In this document: positions 57,992 through 64,000 of the stretch, one piece after another | Position numbering within the stretch: the stretch's first letter is position 1 | How the letters are laid out: every line of letters begins with the position of its first letter | Source of the DNA: Streptomyces hundungensis | GTDB lineage: Bacteria > Actinomycetota > Actinomycetes > Streptomycetales > Streptomycetaceae | NCBI RefSeq assembly: GCF_003627815.1 | Contig: NZ_CP032698.1 | Location: 4,030,001 to 4,094,000, forward strand | Direction of reading: 5' to 3' | Length of the DNA: 64,000 nucleotides | The notes under the pieces: generated by a model | Told to the model about the DNA's origin: nothing | The model's input: the letters and a program-made list of their open reading frames with translations, nothing else | Database searches by the model: none | Made by a program: the position numbers and the translations under genes

Positions 57992-59064
57992 GTCACGCAG
58001 TCGTCCAGGACGCGCGGCCGGCCACCCCGGCCCCCCGCAAGGGCAGCCTCAGCCACCGCGCCCTGCCGCGCTGGGCGGGGGTCGGCTTCGCGGCCGTCTC
58101 GATCGCGCTCGCCGTCGGCATCGGCCTCGCCTTCGACCTCCACAGCAAGGTCCAGTGGGGCCTGATCGCGGCGCTGCTGTTCATCGCCGTCTCGTACGCG
58201 GTCACCACGGCCGTCGAGAACAAGCGGCAGGCCAAGGACCGGGTGGCGACCTCCCTGGTCTGGGTCTGCTTCATCCTCGCCGTCATCCCGCTGGCCTCCC
58301 TGCTGTGGACGACGATCAGCCGCGGCACCAAGGTCCTCAACGGGTACTTCCTGTCCCACTCGATGGCCGGCGTCCCCGGCTTCGAGACCGGTGGCGGTGT
58401 CTACCACGCCCTGATCGGCACCCTGGAACAGGTCGGCCTCGCCACCTTGATCTCCGCGCCGCTCGGCCTGCTGACCGCGGTCTACCTGGTGGAGTACGGC
58501 AAGGGCGCGCTCGCCAAGAGCGTCACCTTCTTCGTCGACGTCATGACGGGCATCCCGTCCATCGTGGCCGGCCTGTTCATCCTGACCCTGATGCTGATGT
58601 TCGAGCTCCAGCCCTCGGGCTTCATGGGCTCGCTGGCGCTCGCGATCCTGATGATGCCGGTCGTGGTGCGCTCCACCGAGGAGATGCTCAAGCTCGTCCC
58701 GAACGAGCTGCGCGAGGCCTCCCTCGCCCTGGGCGTGCCCAAGTGGCGCACCATCGTGAAGGTGGTCCTGCCGACCGCGATCGGCGGCATCACCACGGGC
58801 GTCATGCTCGCGATCGCCCGTATCGCCGGTGAGACCGCCCCGATCATGCTGCTCGTCTTCGGCAGCCAGCTGATCAACACCAACCCGTTCGAAGGCGCCC
58901 AGTCCTCGCTGCCCTTCTACATCTGGGAGCAGTACCGGGTGGGCAGCGACGCGGCGTACGACCGCGCGTGGGCCGGCGCCCTGGTCCTGATCGCCTTCGT
59001 CATGATCCTCAATCTGGTGGCTCGCGGCATCGCCCGCTGGAAGGCCCCCAAGACCGGTCGCTGA
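57988..59064 (+). CDS. pstA: Phosphate ABC transporter permease PstA
   Basis: The protein has 358 residues, with an N-terminal extension of about 60 residues carrying extra hydrophobic segments and a core of six helices. The PstB-contact loop reads [20 protein letters not shown]. The ATG at 57988 follows GAAGGGA and overlaps the stop of the bridging frame. It forms the translocation pathway with PstC. Confidence 0.95.
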   Translation: MSHAVVQDARPATPAPRKGSLSHRALPRWAGVGFAAVSIALAVGIGLAFDLHSKVQWGLIAALLFIAVSYAVTTAVENKRQAKDRVATSLVWVCFILAVIPLASLLWTTISRGTKVLNGYFLSHSMAGVPGFETGGGVYHALIGTLEQVGLATLISAPLGLLTAVYLVEYGKGALAKSVTFFVDVMTGIPSIVAGLFILTLMLMFELQPSGFMGSLALAILMMPVVVRSTEEMLKLVPNELREASLALGVPKWRTIVKVVLPTAIGGITTGVMLAIARIAGETAPIMLLVFGSQLINTNPFEGAQSSLPFYIWEQYRVGSDAAYDRAWAGALVLIAFVMILNLVARGIARWKAPKTGR

Positions 59065-59111
59065 CGCGACCCCCTCAGCGACCAGTCCTTTCGAAAGACA
59101 GTGAGTCAGCC

Positions 59112-59888
59112 ATGGCCAAGCGAATCGACGTATCCGGCCTCTCCGCCTACTACGGCGCCCACAAGGCGATCGACGACATATCGATGACCGTCGAGCCGCG
59201 CTCGGTGACCGCCTTCATCGGCCCGTCCGGCTGCGGCAAGTCGACGTTCCTGCGCACCCTGAACCGTATGCACGAGGTGACCCCCGGCGGCCGCGTCGAG
59301 GGCAAGGTGCTCCTGGACGACGAGAACCTGTACGGCTCGGCGGTCGACCCGGTGGCGGTGCGCCGCACGGTCGGCATGGTCTTCCAGCGCCCCAACCCGT
59401 TCCCCACGATGTCGATCTTCGACAACGTGGCTGCGGGCCTGCGTCTCAACGGCAAGTTCAAGAAGAACGAGCTGGCCGACGTGGTGGAGAAGTCCCTCAA
59501 GGGCGCCAACCTCTGGAACGAGGTCAAGGACCGCCTCAACAAGCCCGGTTCGGGCCTCTCCGGCGGCCAGCAGCAGCGCCTGTGCATCGCCAGGGCGATC
59601 GCGGTGGAGCCGGACGTCCTGCTGATGGACGAGCCCTGCTCGGCCCTCGACCCGATCTCCACCCTGGCGATCGAGGATCTGATCGGGGAGCTGAAGGAGC
59701 GCTTCACGATCGTCATCGTGACCCACAACATGCAGCAGGCGGCCCGCGTCTCGGACCGTACGGCCTTCTTCAACCTGGCGGCCGTCGGGCAGCCCGGCAA
59801 GCTGGTCGAGCTCGACGAGACCGCGCGGATCTTCTCCAACCCCTCCGTGCAGGCCACCGAGGACTACATCTCGGGCCGCTTCGGCTAG
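59112..59888 (+). CDS. pstB: Phosphate ABC transporter ATP-binding protein PstB
   Basis: The protein has 258 residues. Walker A is GPSGCGKST (about residues 37-45), the Q-loop is FQRPNPFP, the ABC signature is LSGGQQQR, Walker B is VLLMDEP and the switch His is in [10 protein letters not shown]. It powers phosphate import on the inner face of the membrane. The ATG at 59112 follows GAAAGACAG. A terminator follows. Confidence 0.96.
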   Translation: MAKRIDVSGLSAYYGAHKAIDDISMTVEPRSVTAFIGPSGCGKSTFLRTLNRMHEVTPGGRVEGKVLLDDENLYGSAVDPVAVRRTVGMVFQRPNPFPTMSIFDNVAAGLRLNGKFKKNELADVVEKSLKGANLWNEVKDRLNKPGSGLSGGQQQRLCIARAIAVEPDVLLMDEPCSALDPISTLAIEDLIGELKERFTIVIVTHNMQQAARVSDRTAFFNLAAVGQPGKLVELDETARIFSNPSVQATEDYISGRFG

Positions 59889-59942
59889 GCCCGCCCCCAA
59901 GACCGTCTGCGGTGCTGCATGGCGGTGCCACCGCACGACGAA

Positions 59943-59973
59943 GGGCCCGCCTCCCCTCACGGGAGGCGGGCCC
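59943..59973. terminator. Terminator between pstB and pit
   Basis: GGGCCCGCCTCCC (59943-59955) pairs perfectly with 59961-59973 across CTCAC, followed by CTT. It lies between two convergent genes and can stop both transcripts. Confidence 0.85.
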
Positions 59974-60033
59974 CTTGCCTTGTACGGGTGCCGCTCTGCA
60001 CGGGTGCCGGGGCAGGGCCCGCGAGCGCGGCGG

Positions 60034-61031
60034 CTAGCCGAAGAAGAGCCGCACCAAGAAGTAGCTCACCGCGGCGACCAGCGCCGCCGCCGGCATCGTG
60101 ATGAACCAGCCCAGGATGATGTTCTTGGCCACGCCCCAGCGCACCGCGTTGACCCGCTTGGTGGCGCCCACACCCATGATCGCCGAGGTGATCACGTGCG
60201 TGGTGGAGATCGGCGCCTGAAACAGGAACGACGAGCCGAACATGATCGAGGCACCGGTGGCCTCCGCCGCGAAGCCCTGCGGGGGATCCAGCTCGATGAT
60301 CTTGCGGCCCAGGGTGCGCATGATGCGCCAGCCGCCCGCGTACGTACCGAGCGACAGCATCGCCGCACACGCGAACTTGACCCAGATCGGGATCTCGTCC
60401 CCGGCGGACTGCACATCGGCGATGGTCAGCGCCATCACCACGATGCCCATGGTCTTCTGCGCGTCCTGGAGGCCGTGCCCGAGCGCCATGCCGGCCGCCG
60501 AGACGGTCTGCGCGATGCGGAACCCGCGCTTGGCCTTGTGCGGGTTGGACTTGCGGAACAGCCACAGGATCGCGCACATCACCAGGTAACCGACGACCAG
60601 ACCGATCACCGGCGAGATGAACATCGGGATGACGACCTTGTCGAGCACACCGGACCAGTACACGGTGGTCCCGCCCGCGAGGGCCGCGCCGACCATGCCG
60701 CCGAACAGGGCGTGCGAGGACGAGGACGGCAGCCCGAAGTACCAGGTGACCAGGTTCCAGATGATCGCGCCGACCAGCGCCGCGAAGAGGATCCCCATGC
60801 CCTTGTTGCCCTCGGGCGTGGAGATCAGGCCCTTGCTCACCGTCTTGGCGACGCCGCTGCCGAGGAAGGCACCGGCGAGGTTCATGACGGCGGCCATCGC
60901 GAGCGCGGCCCGGGGGTGAGCGCCCGGGTCGACACCGAGGTGGCGATGGCGTTCGCCGAGTCGTGAAAGCCGTTCGTGTACGTGAATCCGAGCGCGACGC
61001 CAATGGTCACGATCAACGCAAAGGTGTCCAT
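60034..61031 (-). pseudogene. pit: Low-affinity phosphate transporter Pit (PitH1), frameshifted (possible sequence error)
   Basis: The first 45 codons read MDTFALIVTIGVALGFTYTN through STRALTP, including the family motif GFHDSANAIATSVSTRAL. At the C-run opposite 60912-60916 the frame shifts and a stop would follow. The rest, AALAMAAVMNLAGAF to VSYFLVRLFFG, continues one base out, with the second Pit motif ISTTHVITSAIMG. The span is 998 bases; adding one C gives 999, that is 332 residues, the normal length. Given the C-run, sequencing error is likely. It is followed at the start by the DUF47 gene, seven bases upstream. Confidence 0.85.
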
Positions 61032-61038
61032 GACTGGG

Positions 61039-61659
61039 TCAGGACTCCTTGACGGCGATGGTCTCCACCGTGTTCGCCACGTGCTCGAACGCGTCCGCCG
61101 CCTCTTCGAGTACGTCCACGATCTGCTTGAGCTTCAGCACCTCGATGGCGTCGTACTTGCCGTTGAAGAGGTGGGCGAGCAGCTTGCGGTGGATCTGGTC
61201 GGCCTGGTTCTCCAGGCGGTTGACCTCGATCCAGTACTCGGTCAGGTTGGACATCGTCCGCAGGTTGGGCATCGCCTCGGCGGTCAGCACGGCCGCCCGG
61301 TTGAGCACCTCGATCTGCTGCTCGACGCCCTTGGGCAGCTCCTCCACGTTGTAGAGGACGACCAGGTCGACGGCCTCCTCCATGAAGTCCATGATGTCGT
61401 CGAGGCACGAGGCGAGGTTGTAGATGTCCTCGCGGTCGAACGGCGTGATGAAGGAGGAGTTGAGCTGGTGGAAGATCGCGTGAGTGGCGTCGTCGCCCGC
61501 GTGCTCCGCCGCCCGCATACGCTCCGCGATCTCGGCCCGGGACGCGGAATCCGCTCCGAGCAGTTCCATGAGGAGCTTCGAGCCCGTGACGATGTTGTCC
61601 GCTGATGCGGAGAACATGTCGTAGAAGCTCGTCTCCCTGGGGGTCAGACGAAAGCGCAC
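61039..61659 (-). CDS. DUF47/PhoU-like accessory protein of Pit
   Basis: The protein has 206 residues and an all-helical PhoU-like fold of the DUF47 family (RETSFYDMFSASADNIVTGS; FITPFDREDIYNLASCLDDI; ENQADQIHRKLLAHLF). Such genes are almost always paired with pit genes and are thought to regulate the transporter. Seven bases separate it from pit downstream, so the two are co-transcribed. The ATG at 61657-61659 begins MRFRLTPRE. Confidence 0.9.
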   Translation of the reverse strand: MRFRLTPRETSFYDMFSASADNIVTGSKLLMELLGADSASRAEIAERMRAAEHAGDDATHAIFHQLNSSFITPFDREDIYNLASCLDDIMDFMEEAVDLVVLYNVEELPKGVEQQIEVLNRAAVLTAEAMPNLRTMSNLTEYWIEVNRLENQADQIHRKLLAHLFNGKYDAIEVLKLKQIVDVLEEAADAFEHVANTVETIAVKES

Positions 61660-61804
61660 GTGGGGTCCTCGGAGTGCTTGGGATTCGGTCAGGCTGATGC
61701 TAGGCGCATCATCCGGCCACGGCTAACCGGCGTTCTTCAGTGTCGCCCATCGGGCACAGTGATCAGCACGGACCCCCGCCCGGGGGCCGGAAGTTCGTTA
61801 CCAT

Positions 61805-61821
61805 ATACCCACGAGGGGTAT
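61805..61821. promoter_or_regulatory. CsoR-type operator upstream of csoR
   Basis: ATACCC (61805-61810) and GGGTAT (61816-61821) form an inverted repeat around ACGAG, matching the ATACCC/GGGTAT pattern with G-tracts bound by copper-sensing CsoR proteins. It lies 60 bases upstream of csoR. Autoregulation is therefore likely. Confidence 0.7.
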
Positions 61822-61879
61822 CAAGCCCCTTGCCGCAGACGGCAGCCACTTGGCACATGGCAGACAACGGGAGGACGCG

Positions 61880-62224
61880 ATGACGACCACCGAGGCAGCC
61901 GGCCCCCCGGTCGAGACCCCCCTGACCGATCACGACCACGGCGTGCACGGCTACCACAAGCAGAAGGACGAGCACCTCAAGCGCCTGCGCCGGATCGAGG
62001 GCCAGATCCGCGGCCTCCAGCGGATGGTCGACGAGGACGTCTACTGCATCGACATACTCACCCAGGTCTCCGCGTCCACCAAGGCCCTCCAGTCCTTCGC
62101 CCTCCAGCTCCTGGAGGAGCACCTGCGCCACTGCGTGGCGGACGCGGCGGTCAAGGGCGGCGACGAGATCGACGCCAAGGTCGAGGAGGCCACGAAGGCC
62201 ATCGCCCGGATGATGCGCACCTGA
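61880..62224 (+). CDS. csoR: Copper-sensing repressor CsoR
   Basis: The protein has 114 residues and the four-helix fold of the CsoR/RcnR family. Cu(I) ligands are visible as Cys56 (DVYCIDIL), His81 and Cys85 (EEHLRHC). The N terminus carries several His (TDHDHGVHGYH). In Streptomyces this CsoR controls copA/copZ genes elsewhere; no copper gene is adjacent here. The ATG at 61880 follows GGGAGGA. The position next to the Pit/DUF47 pair matches SCO4136. Confidence 0.9.
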   Translation: MTTTEAAGPPVETPLTDHDHGVHGYHKQKDEHLKRLRRIEGQIRGLQRMVDEDVYCIDILTQVSASTKALQSFALQLLEEHLRHCVADAAVKGGDEIDAKVEEATKAIARMMRT

Positions 62225-62282
62225 CTCCCCCGCCCCACCCGGCACGGCTGCCCCACGCCGGGGCGCGGCGGGACCCGGAGGG

Positions 62283-62352
62283 GGCGGACCCGACCCGGCG
62301 GGACCCGACCCGGCGGGACCCGACCCGGCGGGACCCGACCCGGCGGGACCCG
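62283..62352. repeat. 15-bp tandem repeats after csoR
   Basis: The unit GGCGGGACCCGACCC is repeated four to five times nearly exactly. It lies between the convergent csoR gene and the small gene at 62384. It might serve as a terminator, although the unit is not a classical hairpin. Confidence 0.7.
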
Positions 62353-62383
62353 GCCCGACCGCGCCACCGGCGGGCCGCCGGGC

Positions 62384-62602
62384 CTACGCCCGGGCGCTTC
62401 CGCGCCCTGCCACCTTGCAGGACCGTTCCGCCGACGGCCCGGCGCCGGGGTGCCCCACGTTCAGGACCTCGTCGATGAGGTCCGGGCTGAGCCGGTCCCC
62501 CTCGGCGGCGGACGCCGCGATCATCAACTCACCGCACAGCTCGATCTCGACGAGGGCCACGTGGTCCTGGACGGTCGCACCGCGAAGCGAAGCCACGCAC
62601 AT
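62384..62602 (-). CDS. Small hypothetical protein (72 aa)
   Basis: The ATG at 62600-62602 follows GAAGAGG and begins MCVASLRGATVQDHVALVEIE. The acidic, helical segment ELMIAASAAEGDRLSPDLIDE resembles a conserved Streptomyces family found between csoR and lipoprotein genes. No function can be inferred. Longer starts up to 62782 pass through sequence without recognisable coding character. Confidence 0.6.
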   Translation of the reverse strand: MCVASLRGATVQDHVALVEIELCGELMIAASAAEGDRLSPDLIDEVLNVGHPGAGPSAERSCKVAGRGSARA

Positions 62603-62792
62603 CACCTCTTCCTCGACCTCTTCCCACCGGTCGTCGCTAGCTGCCGTTCGCTCGGTCGATCCGCTCGATCTGTTCGCTCGGTCTGCTGCCTCGTCGGCTT
62701 CCCAGCGTAAGGAGAGGGGCACGGGCCGCGCATGGCACGGACGGACCATTTCCGCCACCACCGGCCCCCCTGAGGGGGCCATGTCTGGCTGA

Positions 62793-63584
62793 TTACGGCT
62801 GGATCTTCCCGTCGAAGATGTCCCGCGCGTCGGGCAGCCGTACGTTCACGTCCGCCCCGAACCCGTACAGCAGCGTCGTCGAGGCGACCGCGACGGGCCG
62901 GCCCCGGTTGACGTAGCTGAACTGCTGGCGCACCTTGCACAGCCGTCCCGCCGCGTCGAAGTACGCGTCGAACGGCACCACCGCTCTGGAGAACCCTTTC
63001 GCCACCGGGGCGGGCAGCGCCGCGCTCCCCCGGTAGTGCCGCACCGACACCCCCGCGAGGTCCTCCTCGCCGACGTACGCCACGTCCTGGGCGCCGCGCA
63101 GCAGAGCGGCGGCCGTGTACGGGTCGGTGGCGCCGCCGGTGACCAGGTTGCCGTCCAGGAGCGTGGTGGTGTCGACCCGCACCCATTTGTCGGCGGGCAC
63201 TCCGGCGCCCCGGTTCTTCATGTAGAGCGCACCCGGCGCGAAGAGCTCGGTGATCGGCCGCCGCTCCTGCGCGCCCTTGGCGTCCTGGGGCAGCAGCACC
63301 GTCAACTCCCCGGTCCTGCGCCCGAAGTCGTAGGTGCCCATGCCCCGGATCGTGACCCGGGTGCCCCCGGTGGCCATCTCCATGGAGGTGGTGGCCCGCG
63401 AACTCCCCGCCGCCACCAGACGATCGGCCGCCGCCCGCACCAGCGCCGCCGGGTCGGGCGCGGACCCGCTCGCGATCTCCGCACTGCTCCCGCCGCACCC
63501 GGCGGCTCCCGCGATCACGCAGCCCACCAGCGCGGCGGCCACGATCGCACCCGCTCGCCCGGCTCCGTGCCGTTGCACCACCAT
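62793..63584 (-). CDS. LppX/LprG-like lipoprotein
   Basis: The protein has 263 residues. A lipobox ends the signal peptide at IAGAAGC (Cys30). The mature part has the LppX-type pattern: LVRAAADRLVAAGSSRATTS, then beta-strands TRVTIRGMGTYDF, LYMKNRGAGVPADKWVRVD and VRHYRGSAALPA. Family members carry lipids to the outer layers in mycobacteria; in Streptomyces the cargo is unknown. The ATG at 63582-63584 begins MVVQRHGAG; a start further in is possible. Confidence 0.82.
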   Translation of the reverse strand: MVVQRHGAGRAGAIVAAALVGCVIAGAAGCGGSSAEIASGSAPDPAALVRAAADRLVAAGSSRATTSMEMATGGTRVTIRGMGTYDFGRRTGELTVLLPQDAKGAQERRPITELFAPGALYMKNRGAGVPADKWVRVDTTTLLDGNLVTGGATDPYTAAALLRGAQDVAYVGEEDLAGVSVRHYRGSAALPAPVAKGFSRAVVPFDAYFDAAGRLCKVRQQFSYVNRGRPVAVASTTLLYGFGADVNVRLPDARDIFDGKIQP

Positions 63585-63673
63585 CGCCGCCGAACCCCCA
63601 ACGCCCTTGGCCTAGCCCACCTCTCCTAACGACCGCGGTACGGCCCCCGTCACGCCCGCAGTACGGTGGTGAG

Positions 63674-63844
63674 GTGTCCCACCAGACCTCCCTCACGGAG
63701 CGCGGCAGCTTCGCCGTGGCCCGTTGCTCCTGCGGCTGGGCGGGCCCGGCCCGCCGCAGCCGCGACCGGGCCCGCGCGGACGCCGAGACCCACGCCCTCA
63801 CCCTCCCCTCGCCCTCCCCTCCCCCGGACCCCGTCGACGCCTGA
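63674..63844 (+). CDS. Small conserved protein with Cys pair (56 aa)
   Basis: The GTG at 63674 follows GGTGAGG and gives 56 residues: SHQTSLTERGSFAVARCSCG, then WAGPARRSRDRARADAETHAL and a Pro/Ser tail. The CxCGWxGPxRRxR-x-A-x-x-DA-x-x-H pattern recurs as a short actinobacterial family; one Cys pair and a His could bind zinc. It is divergent from the lipoprotein gene. Confidence 0.55.
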   Translation: MSHQTSLTERGSFAVARCSCGWAGPARRSRDRARADAETHALTLPSPSPPPDPVDA

Positions 63845-63867
63845 GACGGCGCCCCGCGGGGGCGGCG

Positions 63868-64000
63868 GGTCCGGGAACGGGCGCGGCCGGTTCGGGAACG
63901 GGCGCGGCGGGTTCGGCAAGGGGCGCGGCCGGTTCGGCAAGGGGCGCGGCCGGTTCGGCAAGGGGCGCGGCCGGTTCGGCAAGGGGCGCGGCCGGTTCGG
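63868..64000. repeat. 21-bp tandem repeats at the right edge
   Basis: The unit GGGCGCGGCCGGTTCGG(C/G)AA is repeated six times and runs off the window. Because 21 is divisible by three, every frame encodes a heptapeptide repeat; the minus-strand frame reading AAPLAEP or AAPVPEP could be the C-terminal tail of a gene beginning outside, ending at a TGA opposite 63798-63800. The evidence is too thin to call a gene. Confidence 0.6.

Noticed and set aside
63650..63982. Minus-strand PNRPRPL-repeat reading at the right edge
   Set aside because: It is antisense to the 56-residue gene with a conserved-looking Cys motif, and the repeat leaves all frames open, so openness is not evidence.

Overview
The window is chromosomal DNA of a Streptomyces or very close relative. 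Supporting signs are very high G+C with third-position G/C bias, many GTG starts, four-base ATGA/GTGA gene overlaps, mycothiol genes (mshA, mshD), and the actinobacterial regulators PhoR/PhoU, GlnR, Nur, RsiG and CsoR. From memory, the host gene order matches the S. coelicolor SCO4229-to-SCO4136 neighbourhood, read in descending order. No rRNA, tRNA or CRISPR array was recognised.

Layout. 1-2.5 kb: 5' part of phoR, the shared PHO-box region, phoU, a Cys-rich peptide and a secreted protein. 2,497-14,870: a 12.4 kb integrated conjugative element of the actinomycete AICE type, inserted at the 3' end of gpmA and bounded by a 21-bp direct repeat. It carries a Nudix gene (Pif-like), a KorSA-like GntR repressor with palindromic operators, DUF6284, a PycTM-like membrane protein without a cyclase, a DUF2637 protein, a cytosine methyltransferase with a second conserved reading frame overprinted on it, a zincin-like protein, an FtsK/Tra translocase, a candidate transfer locus (CAGGGAG repeats), a small Spd-like membrane protein, a Prim-Pol and DUF3631 replication pair, an iteron-like candidate origin (ten CCGCTAC/GTAGCGG copies), xis and int. 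14.9-29.2 kb: gpmA, an MFS transporter, YbjN, mshA (with a SigR-type promoter), a methyltransferase, an NlpC/P60 hydrolase, a PP2C phosphatase with receiver domain, small membrane/surface proteins, an XRE repressor with a perfect palindrome, an oxidoreductase, an Eis-like acetyltransferase and an asparaginase. 29.2-41.9 kb: rsiG, a frameshifted dtd, a YgfZ-type protein, nur, a nitrobindin-like protein, three translationally coupled single-pass membrane proteins of unknown function, a DsrE-like protein, a sulfur cluster (leader peptide, rhodanese, DUF1416), DUF2993, a large membrane protein, a MoaD/ThiS-like protein and a hydrolase. 42-50 kb: glnR, a LacI regulator, an HtrA-like protease, a two-component system and a 5'-nucleotidase. 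50-64 kb: mshD, then ppk-CHAD-Nudix, pstSCAB, a frameshifted pit with its DUF47 partner, csoR, small proteins and a lipoprotein.

The genes form several working groups. The phosphate group spans both ends: phoR/phoU sense and signal, PHO boxes lie upstream of phoU and pstS, pstSCAB and pit import phosphate, ppk stores it as polyphosphate, and the 5'-nucleotidase scavenges it. mshA and mshD are the first and last enzymes of mycothiol synthesis. The mobile element holds all modules expected for excision, replication and double-stranded conjugal transfer.

Two genes (dtd, pit) are each broken by one missing C in a C-run, which looks more like sequencing error than decay. Highly repetitive G+C-rich intergenic blocks occur at about 17.1-17.45, 38.1-38.5 and 47.6-48.3 kb.
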